Source: Acetobacteraceae bacterium (GTDB lineage: Bacteria > Pseudomonadota > Alphaproteobacteria > Acetobacterales > Acetobacteraceae). Taken from it: DNA of 34,804 bases. The notes under the pieces are model-generated. The model was not told the DNA's origin, did no database searches, and worked only from the letters and a program-made list of their open reading frames with translations. The stretch covers positions 1-34,804 of the forward strand of contig DAIEHR010000090.1 of NCBI GenBank assembly GCA_027353465.1, in the 5' to 3' direction. A program made the position numbers and the translations under genes. Positions 1-7,515 of this stretch are shown here, one piece after another. Position 1 is the stretch's first letter. Every line of letters begins with the position of its first letter.

Positions 1-6
1 ACGGCG

Positions 7-588
7 ATGAACATCCTTGAGGCGGACAGCGAGCGTTTGCTGACGGCGGTGCGGTCCTTGCTGGAGCGCAAGGGAATCGTTTCAACGGCGGAAGTCATGG
101 AGCGCATGGCGATCACCGATGCGGCGAGTCCGGGGCAGGGCGCGCGCATGGTCGCCAAGGCGTGGGTCGATCCGGCCTATCGCGCGCGCATGCTGGAAGA
201 TGGGACCAAGGCGGCGGAGGAACTGGGCATCGTAATGCGGGGGATGCCTCCGTTGGGTGTGCTGGAAAGCACGGCCGAGGTGCATAACCTGGTGGTGTGC
301 ACGCTGTGCAGTTGTTATCCGCGCGCGGTGCTGGGGTATCCGCCATTCTGGTACAAATCGGCATCGTTCCGGGCGCGGGCAATCCGCGATCCGCGGGAGC
401 TGTTGGCTTCGGAATGGAAGACGGTGGTGCCCGACGAGGTCAAGGTAAGGGTCGTGGATTCGACGGCGGATTACCGCTGGATGGTGTTGCCGGTGCGGCC
501 GGCGGGAACCGATGGCTGGGATGAGGATCGGCTGGCTGGCATCGTGCGGGAAGGGGATATGATCGGGGTGACGGTGCCGGCGGTCTGA
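7..588 (+). CDS. nthA: Nitrile hydratase alpha subunit, cobalt type
   Basis: Hydrates nitriles to amides as an alpha/beta heterodimer in the cytoplasm. The metal-claw motif VCTLCSCYPR is at residues 97-106, with Cys98, Cys101 and Cys103 as expected ligands. The Thr between the first two cysteines is the signature of cobalt rather than iron enzymes. The length of 193 residues fits the family. The ATG at position 7 gives a normal-length protein, but no upstream stop is visible, so a start outside the window cannot be excluded. No beta subunit or activator follows; they may lie upstream of the window. Thiocyanate hydrolase gamma subunits share this claw and are the main alternative. Confidence 0.88.
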   Translation: MNILEADSERLLTAVRSLLERKGIVSTAEVMERMAITDAASPGQGARMVAKAWVDPAYRARMLEDGTKAAEELGIVMRGMPPLGVLESTAEVHNLVVCTLCSCYPRAVLGYPPFWYKSASFRARAIRDPRELLASEWKTVVPDEVKVRVVDSTADYRWMVLPVRPAGTDGWDEDRLAGIVREGDMIGVTVPAV

Positions 589-604
589 CATTGCCGTCAG
601 ACTG
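581..604. terminator. Hairpin at the nitrile hydratase stop codon
   Basis: GTCTGAC (583-589) and GTCAGAC (596-602) form a perfect 7-bp stem with a 6-nt loop. It can be lengthened by a wobble pair and one more G-C pair, and it overlaps the TGA at 586-588. There is no T-tract after it, so termination is only a possibility. Confidence 0.4.
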
Positions 605-627
605 AAACCGGTGGCGCATCGGGCCGT

Positions 628-647
628 TTGTCTCGTTCCACAGACAA
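628..647. promoter_or_regulatory. Inverted repeat just upstream of the small lipoprotein gene
   Basis: TTGTCT (628-633) and AGACAA (642-647) form a 6-bp inverted repeat with an 8-nt spacer, ending 9 nt before the ATG at 657. It could fold over the ribosome binding region or be an operator. Only the repeat itself is directly seen. Confidence 0.3.
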
Positions 648-656
648 GAGATTCCG

Positions 657-851
657 ATGCGTATGTCCCTACGAACCGCCGCTGTTGCCTTAATGTTGGT
701 TGGGCTGGCCGCCTGTCACCAGGAAGGCCCTGCCGAACGCGCTGGCAAGAGCCTGGATAACGCCGGGCAATCGGTATCGGATGCGCTGAATCCGCCGCAG
801 GGGCCGGCCCAGTCGGCGGGACGCAAGGTCGATCGGGCACTGGGTAATTAG
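657..851 (+). CDS. Small lipoprotein, 64 residues
   Basis: I do not recognise a named family. The protein has a basic N-terminus, a hydrophobic stretch at about residues 6-19 and the lipobox LAAC ending at Cys20, so it should be lipidated and anchored in the envelope. The mature part is about 44 residues, hydrophilic, rich in Ala, Ser, Asn, Gln and Gly, and has no other cysteine. This recalls entericidin-like and other short envelope lipoproteins. A second ATG two codons in (663) is possible. It stands alone between a plus-strand enzyme gene and a convergent reductase gene. Confidence 0.7.
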   Translation: MRMSLRTAAVALMLVGLAACHQEGPAERAGKSLDNAGQSVSDALNPPQGPAQSAGRKVDRALGN

Positions 852-878
852 CGGCGTCTGGGTTTCGACGGGGTGGAG

Positions 879-900
879 GGCAGGTCGTTTTGCGCCTGCC
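879..900. terminator. Hairpin downstream of the small lipoprotein
   Basis: GGCAGG (879-884) pairs with CCTGCC (895-900) around a T-rich loop, 28 nt after the lipoprotein stop. No 3' T-run is seen, so this is a weak terminator candidate. The rest of the gap to 1103 shows no convincing gene. A second small hairpin, GAACCT/AGGTTC at 1076-1081/1092-1097, sits just past the stop of the convergent reductase. Confidence 0.3.
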
Positions 901-1103
901 TGCCACAATCAGGGCGTTCGGTGCCGTCCCTGCCGGGCGCGGGTTCCGCGCATAAAAGTCGCCAGCCCGCTCGGCGCCGCTCCTCCGAAGCAGTATCCGG
1001 CGAGGACCGGACGTTTTGTGGGCCGTTTGTTCCTGGCATTATGGCTGGTTCACCGCACGACGGCTATCGAACGGCGAACCTGAACAATCGGAGGTTCATT
1101 GTC

Positions 1104-1745
1104 CTAGCGCCCGAGCACCACATGGGTTGCGAGGTCTGAGGCAGCGGATCGTATGACGCGGTAGCCAAGGGCAGGGAGGTCCAAGCCCTCGAACATCGCC
1201 TCGCCTCGTCCGAGCAGGACTGGCGAGAGCGCAAGGTGCAATTCATCGATCAAACCGGCCTGCAAGTACTGGCGAACGGTCGAGACGCCACCTCCGATCT
1301 TGATGTCGCGGGCTCCCGCGGCCTCGCGTGCGCGGTCGAGCGCGGCGTGGATCCCGTCCGTGACGAAGTGGAACGTGGTGCCGCCTTCCATTATGATCGG
1401 CTCGCGGGCGTGGTGCGTCAGGATAAACGTCGGCGCGTGATAGGGCGGATTGTCCCCCCACCAGCCCTTCCAGCTATCGTCCGGCCATGTCCCGCGCACC
1501 GGACCGAACATGTTCCTGCCAAGAATAAAGGCACCGAAGCCGTCCATCGAGCGGTGGGCAAAGGTTTCGTCCAGGCCCTCGGAGCCACCGCCCTGGCCGA
1601 ACATGGCCTTAAAGGTCTTGGTTCCGAAGAACCATCTGTGAAGCTCCATCCCGCGCTTTCCCAGAGGATCCTGAATACTTTGTTCCGGGCCCGCGCCGAA
1701 CCCATCCAGGGATATGGCAAATCCCGCGACTTTCACACGTCCCAT
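1104..1745 (-). CDS. RibD C-terminal/dihydrofolate reductase-like protein
   Basis: A 213-residue stand-alone RibD-C (DHFR-fold) protein, a family of NADPH-dependent reductases of mostly unknown substrate. Evidence is the N-terminal strand KVAGFAISLDGFGAGP, the central LGRNMFGPVRG segment, and the late IKIGGGVSTVRQYLQAGLID, DELHLALSPVLLGRGEAMF pattern typical of this fold. The ATG at 1745 is chosen because GGGAGGAGG lies directly upstream on the minus strand and the conserved first strand begins a few residues later. A longer frame to 1799 adds residues with no family match. It is a single-gene unit; a 12-bp palindrome lies just upstream. Confidence 0.82.
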   Translation of the reverse strand: MGRVKVAGFAISLDGFGAGPEQSIQDPLGKRGMELHRWFFGTKTFKAMFGQGGGSEGLDETFAHRSMDGFGAFILGRNMFGPVRGTWPDDSWKGWWGDNPPYHAPTFILTHHAREPIIMEGGTTFHFVTDGIHAALDRAREAAGARDIKIGGGVSTVRQYLQAGLIDELHLALSPVLLGRGEAMFEGLDLPALGYRVIRSAASDLATHVVLGR

Positions 1746-1765
1746 CCTGGCCTCCTCCCGCGTTT

Positions 1766-1777
1766 GCAGCATGCTGC
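1766..1777. promoter_or_regulatory. 12-bp perfect palindrome upstream of the RibD-C gene
   Basis: GCAGCATGCTGC is its own reverse complement and lies about 20 bp upstream of the minus-strand ATG at 1745, in the leader. It could be an operator or an RNA hairpin. It is not repeated elsewhere nearby. Confidence 0.35.
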
Positions 1778-1948
1778 CTCGCTGAACAAATGCCTGCAAT
1801 CCGGGACCCTTAGCATGGGGTTCAGTGGCGCCTTTCGATCAAAGGACGAACCCACCGCGCGGACGGGGTCAAGGCGCTTTCTTTGGTCCACGTAACTTAC
1901 GCGGTGGATGTCCGATCTGAGTAAATGCCGGCCCGAAAGCAGGTTGGA

Positions 1949-2128
1949 CCGCCGGGCTTGCCGCCCGGGCGTTGCAGGATAACATTTCGTCCCGGGACGG
2001 AAAAAGGCCAGGACGGAGGTGAGCAACCACATTCCACAGGGTTTGCTTTGGCCCGAATCCATCGCGGTTCTGGGCGCCTCGCCCGATCCGCGGAAGATTC
2101 GCAGGCGATTGTTGCATGACGGCTTTTG
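1949..2128 (+). repeat. Left copy of imperfect direct repeat flanking the ATPase gene
   Basis: This segment matches 3526-3692 without gaps at a constant offset of 1577 over about 167 bp, with about 20 mismatches counted by eye. It covers about 70 bp of leader, the AGGA ribosome binding region, the GTG start and about 33 codons of the acyl-CoA ligase gene. A 12-bp in-frame deletion then precedes the last few matching bases. Most coding differences change the amino acid, which suggests this copy is the one no longer under selection. Weaker similarity (TGCCGGC at 1926 and 3496) may extend the repeat a little upstream. Confidence 0.9.
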
Positions 2129-2135
2129 GATCTGA
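2019..2135 (+). pseudogene. Truncated 5' stub of the acyl-CoA ligase gene
   Basis: Reading from GTG 2019 gives 38 codons and then TGA. The peptide contains LWPESIAVLGASPDP, which corresponds to FWPESIAVLGASPDL at residues 10-24 of the intact ligase encoded from 3596. Frame is kept until the break, apart from loss of four codons (QLRE in the intact protein), after which the sequence leaves the ligase. The remaining 670 residues are absent here. It is read as the displaced original start, or a duplicated start, left by whatever placed the ATPase gene between the two copies. Translation into a functional peptide is unlikely. Confidence 0.8.
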
Positions 2136-2230
2136 GGATGGGTCTTCTGAGCCGGCGCCACCCTATGGCCCACCTTCCCGATGTCGCGTTGACCATTCGA
2201 TGGCTCTTGTAGCGGCGCGGTTGGGGGCGA

Positions 2231-2287
2231 CTAGCGATCTCTAGATAAGTCTAGCGATTTTTCCTAGACTTCGATAGCTTTCGCTAG
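2231..2287. promoter_or_regulatory. CTAG-rich array with 10-bp phasing and nested inverted repeats
   Basis: Five CTAG tetranucleotides occur in 57 bp, at 2231, 2241, 2251, 2264 and 2284, the first three at exact 10-bp steps. AAGTCTAG (2247-2254) and CTAGACTT (2264-2271) form an 8-bp inverted repeat. CTAGCGA at 2231 and 2251 is mirrored by TCGCTAG at 2281-2287. The array ends 27 bp before the ATPase ATG. One-turn phasing suggests cooperative protein binding, for example an operator for autoregulation. A recombination end is also possible. Confidence 0.55.
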
Positions 2288-2314
2288 GCAGCGCAGCAAC
2301 CCCGCGGAGTATCG

Positions 2315-3478
2315 ATGGACCCGTATCGTAACCCATTCGCGCCCGGAGCAGGCAGTCGCCCTCCGGAACTCGCAGGCCGGGATAACATCCTTGATGCGGC
2401 AAAAATTTCGTGTGGAAGGGCCATCCAAGGAAGAACCGCACGTTCGATCATGCTGCTGGGGCTGCGCGGCACTGGCAAAACCGTGCTGCTCAACGAGATC
2501 GGCCGGAACGCTGAGCAAGCGAGGTTGATGGTATCGAAGGTCGAGGCACCGGAAGGGGAAAGTCTCGCCCGCCTGCTGTACCCGGAAATGCGAAAAGTCA
2601 TGAGATCGCTGTCCGGGGTGGAAGCAGCCAAGCAGCTTGCTATCCGTGGTCTCAGAGGGTTGAGGAGCTTTGCCTCGATCTTCAAGGTCGAAATGGCAGG
2701 CGTGGAGGCAGGTGTGGAGCCTGAGCCCGGACTGGCCGATACGGGCGACCTTCAATACGATCTTCCCGACCTTTTCACCCTTATCGGGAAGGCGGCCAAG
2801 GCCGCGGGACGTGGCTGGATACTCCTGATCGACGAAGTACAGTACCTGTCCGAAGTCGATTTTTCGGCACTGATTGTTGCTTTGCACCGGATGTCGCAGG
2901 AGGGCCTGCCCATACTGTTGGTTGGCGCCGGTCTCCCACAAGTGGCCCGTTTGGCGGGCGAAGCCAAGTCTTATGCGGAACGGCTGTTTCAATATCCGGG
3001 TGTGGGGGCGCTCGACGCCGCCTCCGCCAGAAAAGCCGTTGAAAAGCCGATTGTCGAGGAAGATGCTACCATTACACCGGCAGCGATGGATCTTATCATC
3101 GAGCGCACCAAGGGCTATCCTTTCTTCCTTCAGGAATGGGCCTCCGTCCTATGGAATAACGCGGAAGGACCGGAAATTACCTTCGACGATGCCGATAGTT
3201 CCTATAGCGAAACCCTGGCGGCGCTGGACGAAGGGTTTTTCAAGGTGCGGATCGATCGCTTAACGAAGGCGGAGGTCCAGTTCGTGAAGGCAATGGCAAA
3301 TCTTGCGGATGGTCCCTATGCGATGGCGGATATCGCACAGGCACTTCAGCGAACCCAGAAGTCTTTGGGGCCGACGCGGGCAAGCATCATATCGAAGGGC
3401 ATGATTTATAGCACCGATCACGGATATCTGGACTTCACGGTGCCGCTCTTTGCCGAGTTCATGCGGCGCCAGGGATAA
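2315..3478 (+). CDS. AAA-type ATPase (AAA_16/archaeal-ATPase-like), stand-alone
   Basis: A 387-residue predicted cytoplasmic P-loop ATPase. Walker A is GLRGTGKT at 49-56. Walker B is WILLIDE at 168-174, with Asp173 and Glu174. A sensor-1-like strand ILLVGAGLP is at 200-208, and the lid-region signature GYPFFLQEWA at 267-276 is typical of Orc/Cdc6-like and AAA_16 proteins. The N-terminal NPF...PPELAGRD segment precedes the ATPase core, as in many orphan bacterial members. The C-terminal third (about 300-387) looks like a winged-helix domain. GCGGAG lies 6 nt before the ATG. No partner gene is present, so the biological role is unknown. The gene sits between duplicated copies of the next gene's start and after a CTAG array. 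Confidence 0.82.
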   Translation: MDPYRNPFAPGAGSRPPELAGRDNILDAAKISCGRAIQGRTARSIMLLGLRGTGKTVLLNEIGRNAEQARLMVSKVEAPEGESLARLLYPEMRKVMRSLSGVEAAKQLAIRGLRGLRSFASIFKVEMAGVEAGVEPEPGLADTGDLQYDLPDLFTLIGKAAKAAGRGWILLIDEVQYLSEVDFSALIVALHRMSQEGLPILLVGAGLPQVARLAGEAKSYAERLFQYPGVGALDAASARKAVEKPIVEEDATITPAAMDLIIERTKGYPFFLQEWASVLWNNAEGPEITFDDADSSYSETLAALDEGFFKVRIDRLTKAEVQFVKAMANLADGPYAMADIAQALQRTQKSLGPTRASIISKGMIYSTDHGYLDFTVPLFAEFMRRQG

Positions 3479-3494
3479 CCGGTCAAAAATCTCT

Positions 3495-3507
3495 GTGCCG
3501 GCGGCAC
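3495..3507. terminator. Short hairpin after the ATPase gene
   Basis: GTGCC, a 3-nt spacer and GGCAC (3495-3507) form a small stem 16 nt after the ATPase stop, followed by CAAAA. It is too short and lacks a T-tract, so a role in termination is tentative. Confidence 0.3.
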
Positions 3508-3525
3508 CAAAAGCCCGGGACCGGG

Positions 3526-3692
3526 CCGCCAGACTTGCCGCCTTGCCGTCTCGGGATAACACTTCGTCCCGGGACGGAAAAAGGCCAGGACGCAGGTGAG
3601 CAACCACATTCTACAGAGTTTCTTTTGGCCCGAATCCATCGCGGTTCTGGGCGCCTCGCCCGATCTGCACAAGATTCGCGGGCGGTTGCTGC
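3526..3692 (+). repeat. Right copy of the direct repeat (native ligase start)
   Basis: This is the partner of 1949-2128. It contains the ribosome binding site and GTG start used by the intact ligase gene. The longest exact matches are about 30 nt across the leader and about 41 nt within codons 10-23. The copy is continuous with the full reading frame. Confidence 0.9.
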
Positions 3693-5710
3693 ATCAGTTG
3701 CGGGAGAACGGTTTTCCGGGCCGGATATTGCCGATCAACCCAAGCTATCAGCAGATCGACGGGCTGACGTGCTATCCGTCGATCGGGGCGGTTTCGGGCG
3801 GTGTCGATCTGGCGCTGATCGCGATCCCCGCCGCCGGGGTTGCCGCGGCGGTGGAGGAATGTGCCAAAGCTGGCGTGAAGAATACGCTGATCATTTCTTC
3901 GGGTTTCGCGGAGGAAGGCGGGGCGGCCGGCGATATGCAGGCGGAATTGCTCGCGGTGACGCAACGCACCGGAATCCGCGCGTGCGGGCCGAATTGCGAG
4001 GGGTATTATAACGCGCTGGGGCGGGTGGCGACGACGTTCAGCCCCACCGTCGAAACGAAAGAGGATGACAGCCGCACACTCGTCTCATCGAAGCGGGTGG
4101 GGGTGATCGCGCAGTCGGGCGGCATCGGGTTCGCGCTGTTCAATCGCGGCAAGGCGGCTGGGCTGGGCTTCAGCTACGTGATCTCCACCGGCAACGAGGC
4201 CGATCTGGGGATGGCCGATTTCCTGGATTACATGGTGGAAGACCCTCACACCCACGCGGTGATGCTGTTCTGCGAGGCCGTTCGTAACGGCCCCGGATTC
4301 ATCTCCGCCCTGCAAAAGGCTCGGAATTTGGGCAAACCGGTCATCGCGATCAAGGTCGGTCGTTCCGATGCCGGCACGCGGGCGACCGCGTCGCACACCG
4401 CGTCCTTGTCCGGGTCTTACGTTGCCTATCGGGCGATTTTCGAACGCTACGGTGTCATCGAGGCGGAGGACGCCGACGAAGCGGTTGCCATCGCCGGTAT
4501 GGTGCTGACCTGTCCGCTGCCGAAGGGGCGGCGAACCGGGATCATTACGGTTTCCGGCGGCGGCGGCGCGTGGATGGCCGATACGCTGTCGGCGCACGGG
4601 CTGATCGTTCCGAACCTGTCGGCTGAATCCCAGGCGGCGCTGCGGCCGTTGATGCCGTCTTATGGCGCCTCGGCCAATCCGGTCGATGTGACGGCGCAGG
4701 GATCGAATACCGGGCCGGCGATGATGACGGTGATGGAACATCTCGCCGGGTCGGATGAGATCGACATGATCGTGCTGGTGACCTCCTTGGCCAGCGAAAC
4801 CCGCGTGTCGCTGGATGCCGATCGGGTGCGCGCGGTGGCGGAAAGCTGCGGCAAGCCGATGACGGTATGGAGCTATACGCTGCCCTCGGCGTTCGGGCGG
4901 ATTTCGGCGGCGGGGTGCGGGTTGTTCGTGGACAGCAATCTGCGGAACGTCGGTGTGGCGCTGGGCAAGCTGGCGACCTATGCCGAGGCCCGGCAACGTA
5001 CTTTGCCAGAGGCGTTTTCGCCGGTTTCCGGGCAGTTGTATCCCGGCCTGCCGGCGGTCGTGCCGGAGTATCTGGCCAAGCAGGTGCTGGCGGCGTGGCT
5101 GCCGGATACCCGCGAGACATTGGCTGGGTCGGCGGAAGAAGCGGCCGACGCGGCCGAACGCCTGGGCTTTCCCGTAGTGCTGAAGGTGCAATCGCCGGAA
5201 CTGCCGCACAAGACCGAGGCGGGCGGCGTGCGACTGAACCTGGGAAGCCGTCAGGCGGTGACGGATGCCTATACATCCATGTTGGCGGATGTCGGGCGCC
5301 ATGCGCCGGATGCAGGGATCGACGGCGTGCTGGTGCAGCGGATGGCGCCGAAAGGCCATGAACTGGTGATCGGCATGGCCGATGATCCGACGTTCGGCGC
5401 GATCATGATGCTGGGCTTTGGCGGCATCACGGTGGAGCTGTTCGGCGACGTGGCGCACGCCCCGGCACCGGTCGATGAGGCTGAGGCCACGCGGATGATC
5501 CTATCGCTGAAATCGGGCCGCCTGCTCACCGGATTTCGCGGCGCTCGGGCCATCGATCTCGCCCCCATCGCCAGGCTGGTGGCGGCGTTATCCCGAGCGG
5601 CACTGACGTTGCGGGGGCAGGTGAGGGAGTTTGAGTTGAACCCGGTGATCGTGCATGAAGATGGCTCCGGCCTGACCGTCGCCGATGCATTGTTGCTGAT
5701 GAAACCGTAA
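3596..5710 (+). CDS. NDP-forming acyl-CoA synthetase (acetate-CoA ligase family)
   Basis: Makes or uses acyl-CoA with ATP or ADP through a phosphohistidine. The 704 residues fuse all subdomains: a CoA-binding Rossmann domain (about 8-135), succinyl-CoA-ligase-like domains (about 165-450, with GVIAQSGGIG at 169-178) and a C-terminal ATP-grasp domain (about 490-704, with FPVVLKVQSPELPHKTEAGG at 525-544). His267 in ATASHTASLSGS is the expected phosphorylated residue. There is no C-terminal acetyltransferase domain, unlike PatZ. The start is GTG with AGGA 5 nt upstream, and it lies in the duplicated repeat. The stop overlaps the AAGGAGG of the dioxygenase gene that follows, so the two are co-transcribed. 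The acyl substrate cannot be read from sequence. Confidence 0.88.
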   Translation: MSNHILQSFFWPESIAVLGASPDLHKIRGRLLHQLRENGFPGRILPINPSYQQIDGLTCYPSIGAVSGGVDLALIAIPAAGVAAAVEECAKAGVKNTLIISSGFAEEGGAAGDMQAELLAVTQRTGIRACGPNCEGYYNALGRVATTFSPTVETKEDDSRTLVSSKRVGVIAQSGGIGFALFNRGKAAGLGFSYVISTGNEADLGMADFLDYMVEDPHTHAVMLFCEAVRNGPGFISALQKARNLGKPVIAIKVGRSDAGTRATASHTASLSGSYVAYRAIFERYGVIEAEDADEAVAIAGMVLTCPLPKGRRTGIITVSGGGGAWMADTLSAHGLIVPNLSAESQAALRPLMPSYGASANPVDVTAQGSNTGPAMMTVMEHLAGSDEIDMIVLVTSLASETRVSLDADRVRAVAESCGKPMTVWSYTLPSAFGRISAAGCGLFVDSNLRNVGVALGKLATYAEARQRTLPEAFSPVSGQLYPGLPAVVPEYLAKQVLAAWLPDTRETLAGSAEEAADAAERLGFPVVLKVQSPELPHKTEAGGVRLNLGSRQAVTDAYTSMLADVGRHAPDAGIDGVLVQRMAPKGHELVIGMADDPTFGAIMMLGFGGITVELFGDVAHAPAPVDEAEATRMILSLKSGRLLTGFRGARAIDLAPIARLVAALSRAALTLRGQVREFELNPVIVHEDGSGLTVADALLLMKP

Positions 5711-5720
5711 GGAGGTTGCG

Positions 5721-6629
5721 ATGGTGTCGATCCAGCCTACAGGCGCTGTTTTGGGCGCCACTGTCACCGGTATCGATCTGGCTCAGCCGATTCCGCCGGC
5801 GGAATTCGGACGTATCCTGCGTGCCCTCGGCCAGTATGGCGTGCTGCGGTTTCCGGGGCAGAAGCTGGATATCGGCGACGTGAAACGATTTTCGGAATTG
5901 TTCGGGGAGATACAGGGGAATCCGGTGCGGGCGATGGACCGGACGCAGCCGTTTCCCGAGGTCGGTATTCTGTCCAATATCAAGGAAAACGGCGCCTATA
6001 TCGGCAGCCCGGACGCGGGCCAGGACTGGCACACCGATATGTCCTATCGCGACACGATGGGATTCGTGAACGTGCTGTATGGCATTCGGATTCCTCACCG
6101 CGCGGGCAAACCGTTGGGCGGGACCGAGTTCAGCAACATGCACGCCGCCTATAACGCGCTGCCGGAGCAAATCAAGACTAAGTTGGACGGGATGACGGTG
6201 ACCCATAATTTCGAGAAATTCTGGGAACATATGCGCCAGCACAAGAACAGCGACCGGCCGGCGATGACGGAGGAGCAGCGCAAGCGGCGGCCTCCGGCGG
6301 TGCATCCGGTTTTCCTGACTCACCCGATCACGGGACGGAAGGTGCTGTATTGCAACGAAGGCTATGCGGTGCGGATCAACGAGCTGCCGGCGGCCGAAAG
6401 CGACGGGATGCTGGATTATCTGTTCCGGCATCAGTTGGAGATGCGGTTTCGCTATACTCATGACTGGACCGAAAACGATCTGCTGATCTGGGATCATCTG
6501 GGCACCATCCATCGTGCGATCGCCGATTACGGGCCGGATGAAGTCCGCCTGATCCGGCGCTGCCAGGTGATGGCGAACAAGGTGTTCGACCCGGCGTTCC
6601 TGCGGCCGGCCTTGGAGGCGGTTGCCTAG
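5721..6629 (+). CDS. TauD/TfdA family 2-oxoglutarate dioxygenase
   Basis: A 302-residue Fe(II)/2-oxoglutarate-dependent oxygenase. The facial triad is visible: His104 and Asp106 in [10 protein letters not shown], and distal His264 in [19 protein letters not shown]. Arg276 and Arg280 are candidates for the residue that binds 2-oxoglutarate. Length and motif spacing fit the taurine/2,4-D dioxygenase family, but the primary substrate is not identifiable. AAGGAGG begins over the stop of the upstream ligase gene, and only 10 bp separate the two frames, so they form an operon. The pair suggests oxidative release of a carboxylic acid that is then activated to a CoA thioester (inference). Confidence 0.88.
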   Translation: MVSIQPTGAVLGATVTGIDLAQPIPPAEFGRILRALGQYGVLRFPGQKLDIGDVKRFSELFGEIQGNPVRAMDRTQPFPEVGILSNIKENGAYIGSPDAGQDWHTDMSYRDTMGFVNVLYGIRIPHRAGKPLGGTEFSNMHAAYNALPEQIKTKLDGMTVTHNFEKFWEHMRQHKNSDRPAMTEEQRKRRPPAVHPVFLTHPITGRKVLYCNEGYAVRINELPAAESDGMLDYLFRHQLEMRFRYTHDWTENDLLIWDHLGTIHRAIADYGPDEVRLIRRCQVMANKVFDPAFLRPALEAVA

Positions 6630-6712
6630 TTTTCACCAGCCCTCAAGCACACGTGACGAGCCAATCCCGGTCGATTGATATCAGATATAGCCAGCCTGGA
6701 CCGGGGATTCAC

Positions 6713-7453
6713 ATGCGGGACGATATGGCGCGCCGTGTATCGGCGGAATTTTTCGGTACTTTCTGGCTCACATTCGGGGGATGCGGCGCGGCCGTTCTGG
6801 CGGCGGCGTTTCCGGCTGTGGGGATCGGATTGTTGGGTGTCTCGTTAGCATTCGGCCTGACCGTGCTGACCATGGCCTATGCTGTTGGTCACATCTCCGG
6901 CGGCCATTTCAATCCCGCGGTGACGCTGGGACTTTGGGCAGCTGGACGTTGTGCCAACAAGCATGTGCTGCCTTATATCGTCGCCCAGGTTATCGGCGCT
7001 ATCGTCGCGGCGGCGGTGCTGTGGATGATCGCCTCGGGCAAGCCAGGATGGGTGCCGGCGGGGTTCGCCGCGAATGGCTATGGCGATCTTAGTCCCGGCA
7101 AATATGGGCTGATGTCGTGTCTGATCACCGAACTGGTGATGACCTTCTTCTTCCTGTTCATCATTGTCGGGACGACCTCCAAGGGCGCGGCAAGCGGGTT
7201 CGCTGGCATCCCGATCGGGTTGGCGCTGACGCTGATCCATCTCGTGTCTATTCCCGTGACCAACACTTCGGTTAATCCGGCGCGCAGCACCGGGCCGGCG
7301 CTGTTCGCGGGCAGCGAGTATATCGGCCAGCTCTGGCTGTTCTGGCTGGCACCGATCGTCGGCGGTATGGTCGCCGGTGCGCTCGCTCGGTGGATGTACG
7401 AGCCTGATGTGCTGATCGAGACGGTTGTTATCGAAGAGCGTCAGATCGCCTGA
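6713..7453 (+). CDS. aqpZ: Aquaporin Z-like water channel
   Basis: A 246-residue inner-membrane channel with six transmembrane helices and the two half-helix loops HFNPA (N67-A69) and SVNPAR (N188-R191). The selectivity-filter residues match E. coli AqpZ: Phe47, His176, Thr185 and Arg191, indicating water rather than glycerol. The segment [20 protein letters not shown] is nearly identical to AqpZ. The ATG at 6713 follows GGGGA at a good distance. ATG 6725 aligns exactly with the E. coli N-terminus and is an equally fair start, while a GTG at 6653 would add an unmatched tail. The gene sits inside a catabolic cluster and has no obvious functional link to it. Confidence 0.9.
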   Translation: MRDDMARRVSAEFFGTFWLTFGGCGAAVLAAAFPAVGIGLLGVSLAFGLTVLTMAYAVGHISGGHFNPAVTLGLWAAGRCANKHVLPYIVAQVIGAIVAAAVLWMIASGKPGWVPAGFAANGYGDLSPGKYGLMSCLITELVMTFFFLFIIVGTTSKGAASGFAGIPIGLALTLIHLVSIPVTNTSVNPARSTGPALFAGSEYIGQLWLFWLAPIVGGMVAGALARWMYEPDVLIETVVIEERQIA

Positions 7454-7515
7454 ACTTGCCATACATAGCGCGGCGGCGCGATCATGCCCCCAGCATAAGA
7501 ACGGGGGGATCGGCT

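Larger units (their letters stand above)
2129..3525 (+). mobile_element. Putative single-gene island carrying an AAA ATPase
   Basis: About 1.4 kb of DNA lies between two copies of the ligase gene 5' end. It contains one gene, its leader with a CTAG-rich array, and a short 3' tail. There is no transposase, integrase, terminal inverted repeat or obvious short target duplication, so the mechanism is unknown. By eye the coding region is less GC-rich than the flanking genes. That an insertion took place is inferred from the flanking repeats; a tandem duplication followed by gene replacement is the alternative. Confidence 0.4.

Noticed and set aside
852-1103. Short frames in the gap after the small lipoprotein
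   Set aside because: No ribosome binding site, signal or family pattern; only two small hairpins can be supported.
2129-3525. Insertion sequence or integrase-borne island
   Set aside because: The only gene is an ATPase with no DDE, HUH or recombinase motifs, and no terminal inverted repeats were found. The mechanism is left open.
4085-5458. 457-codon open frame antisense to the acyl-CoA ligase
   Set aside because: Its composition (Arg/His/Pro-rich) and lack of any recognisable motif mark it as a shadow of the GC-rich gene on the other strand.
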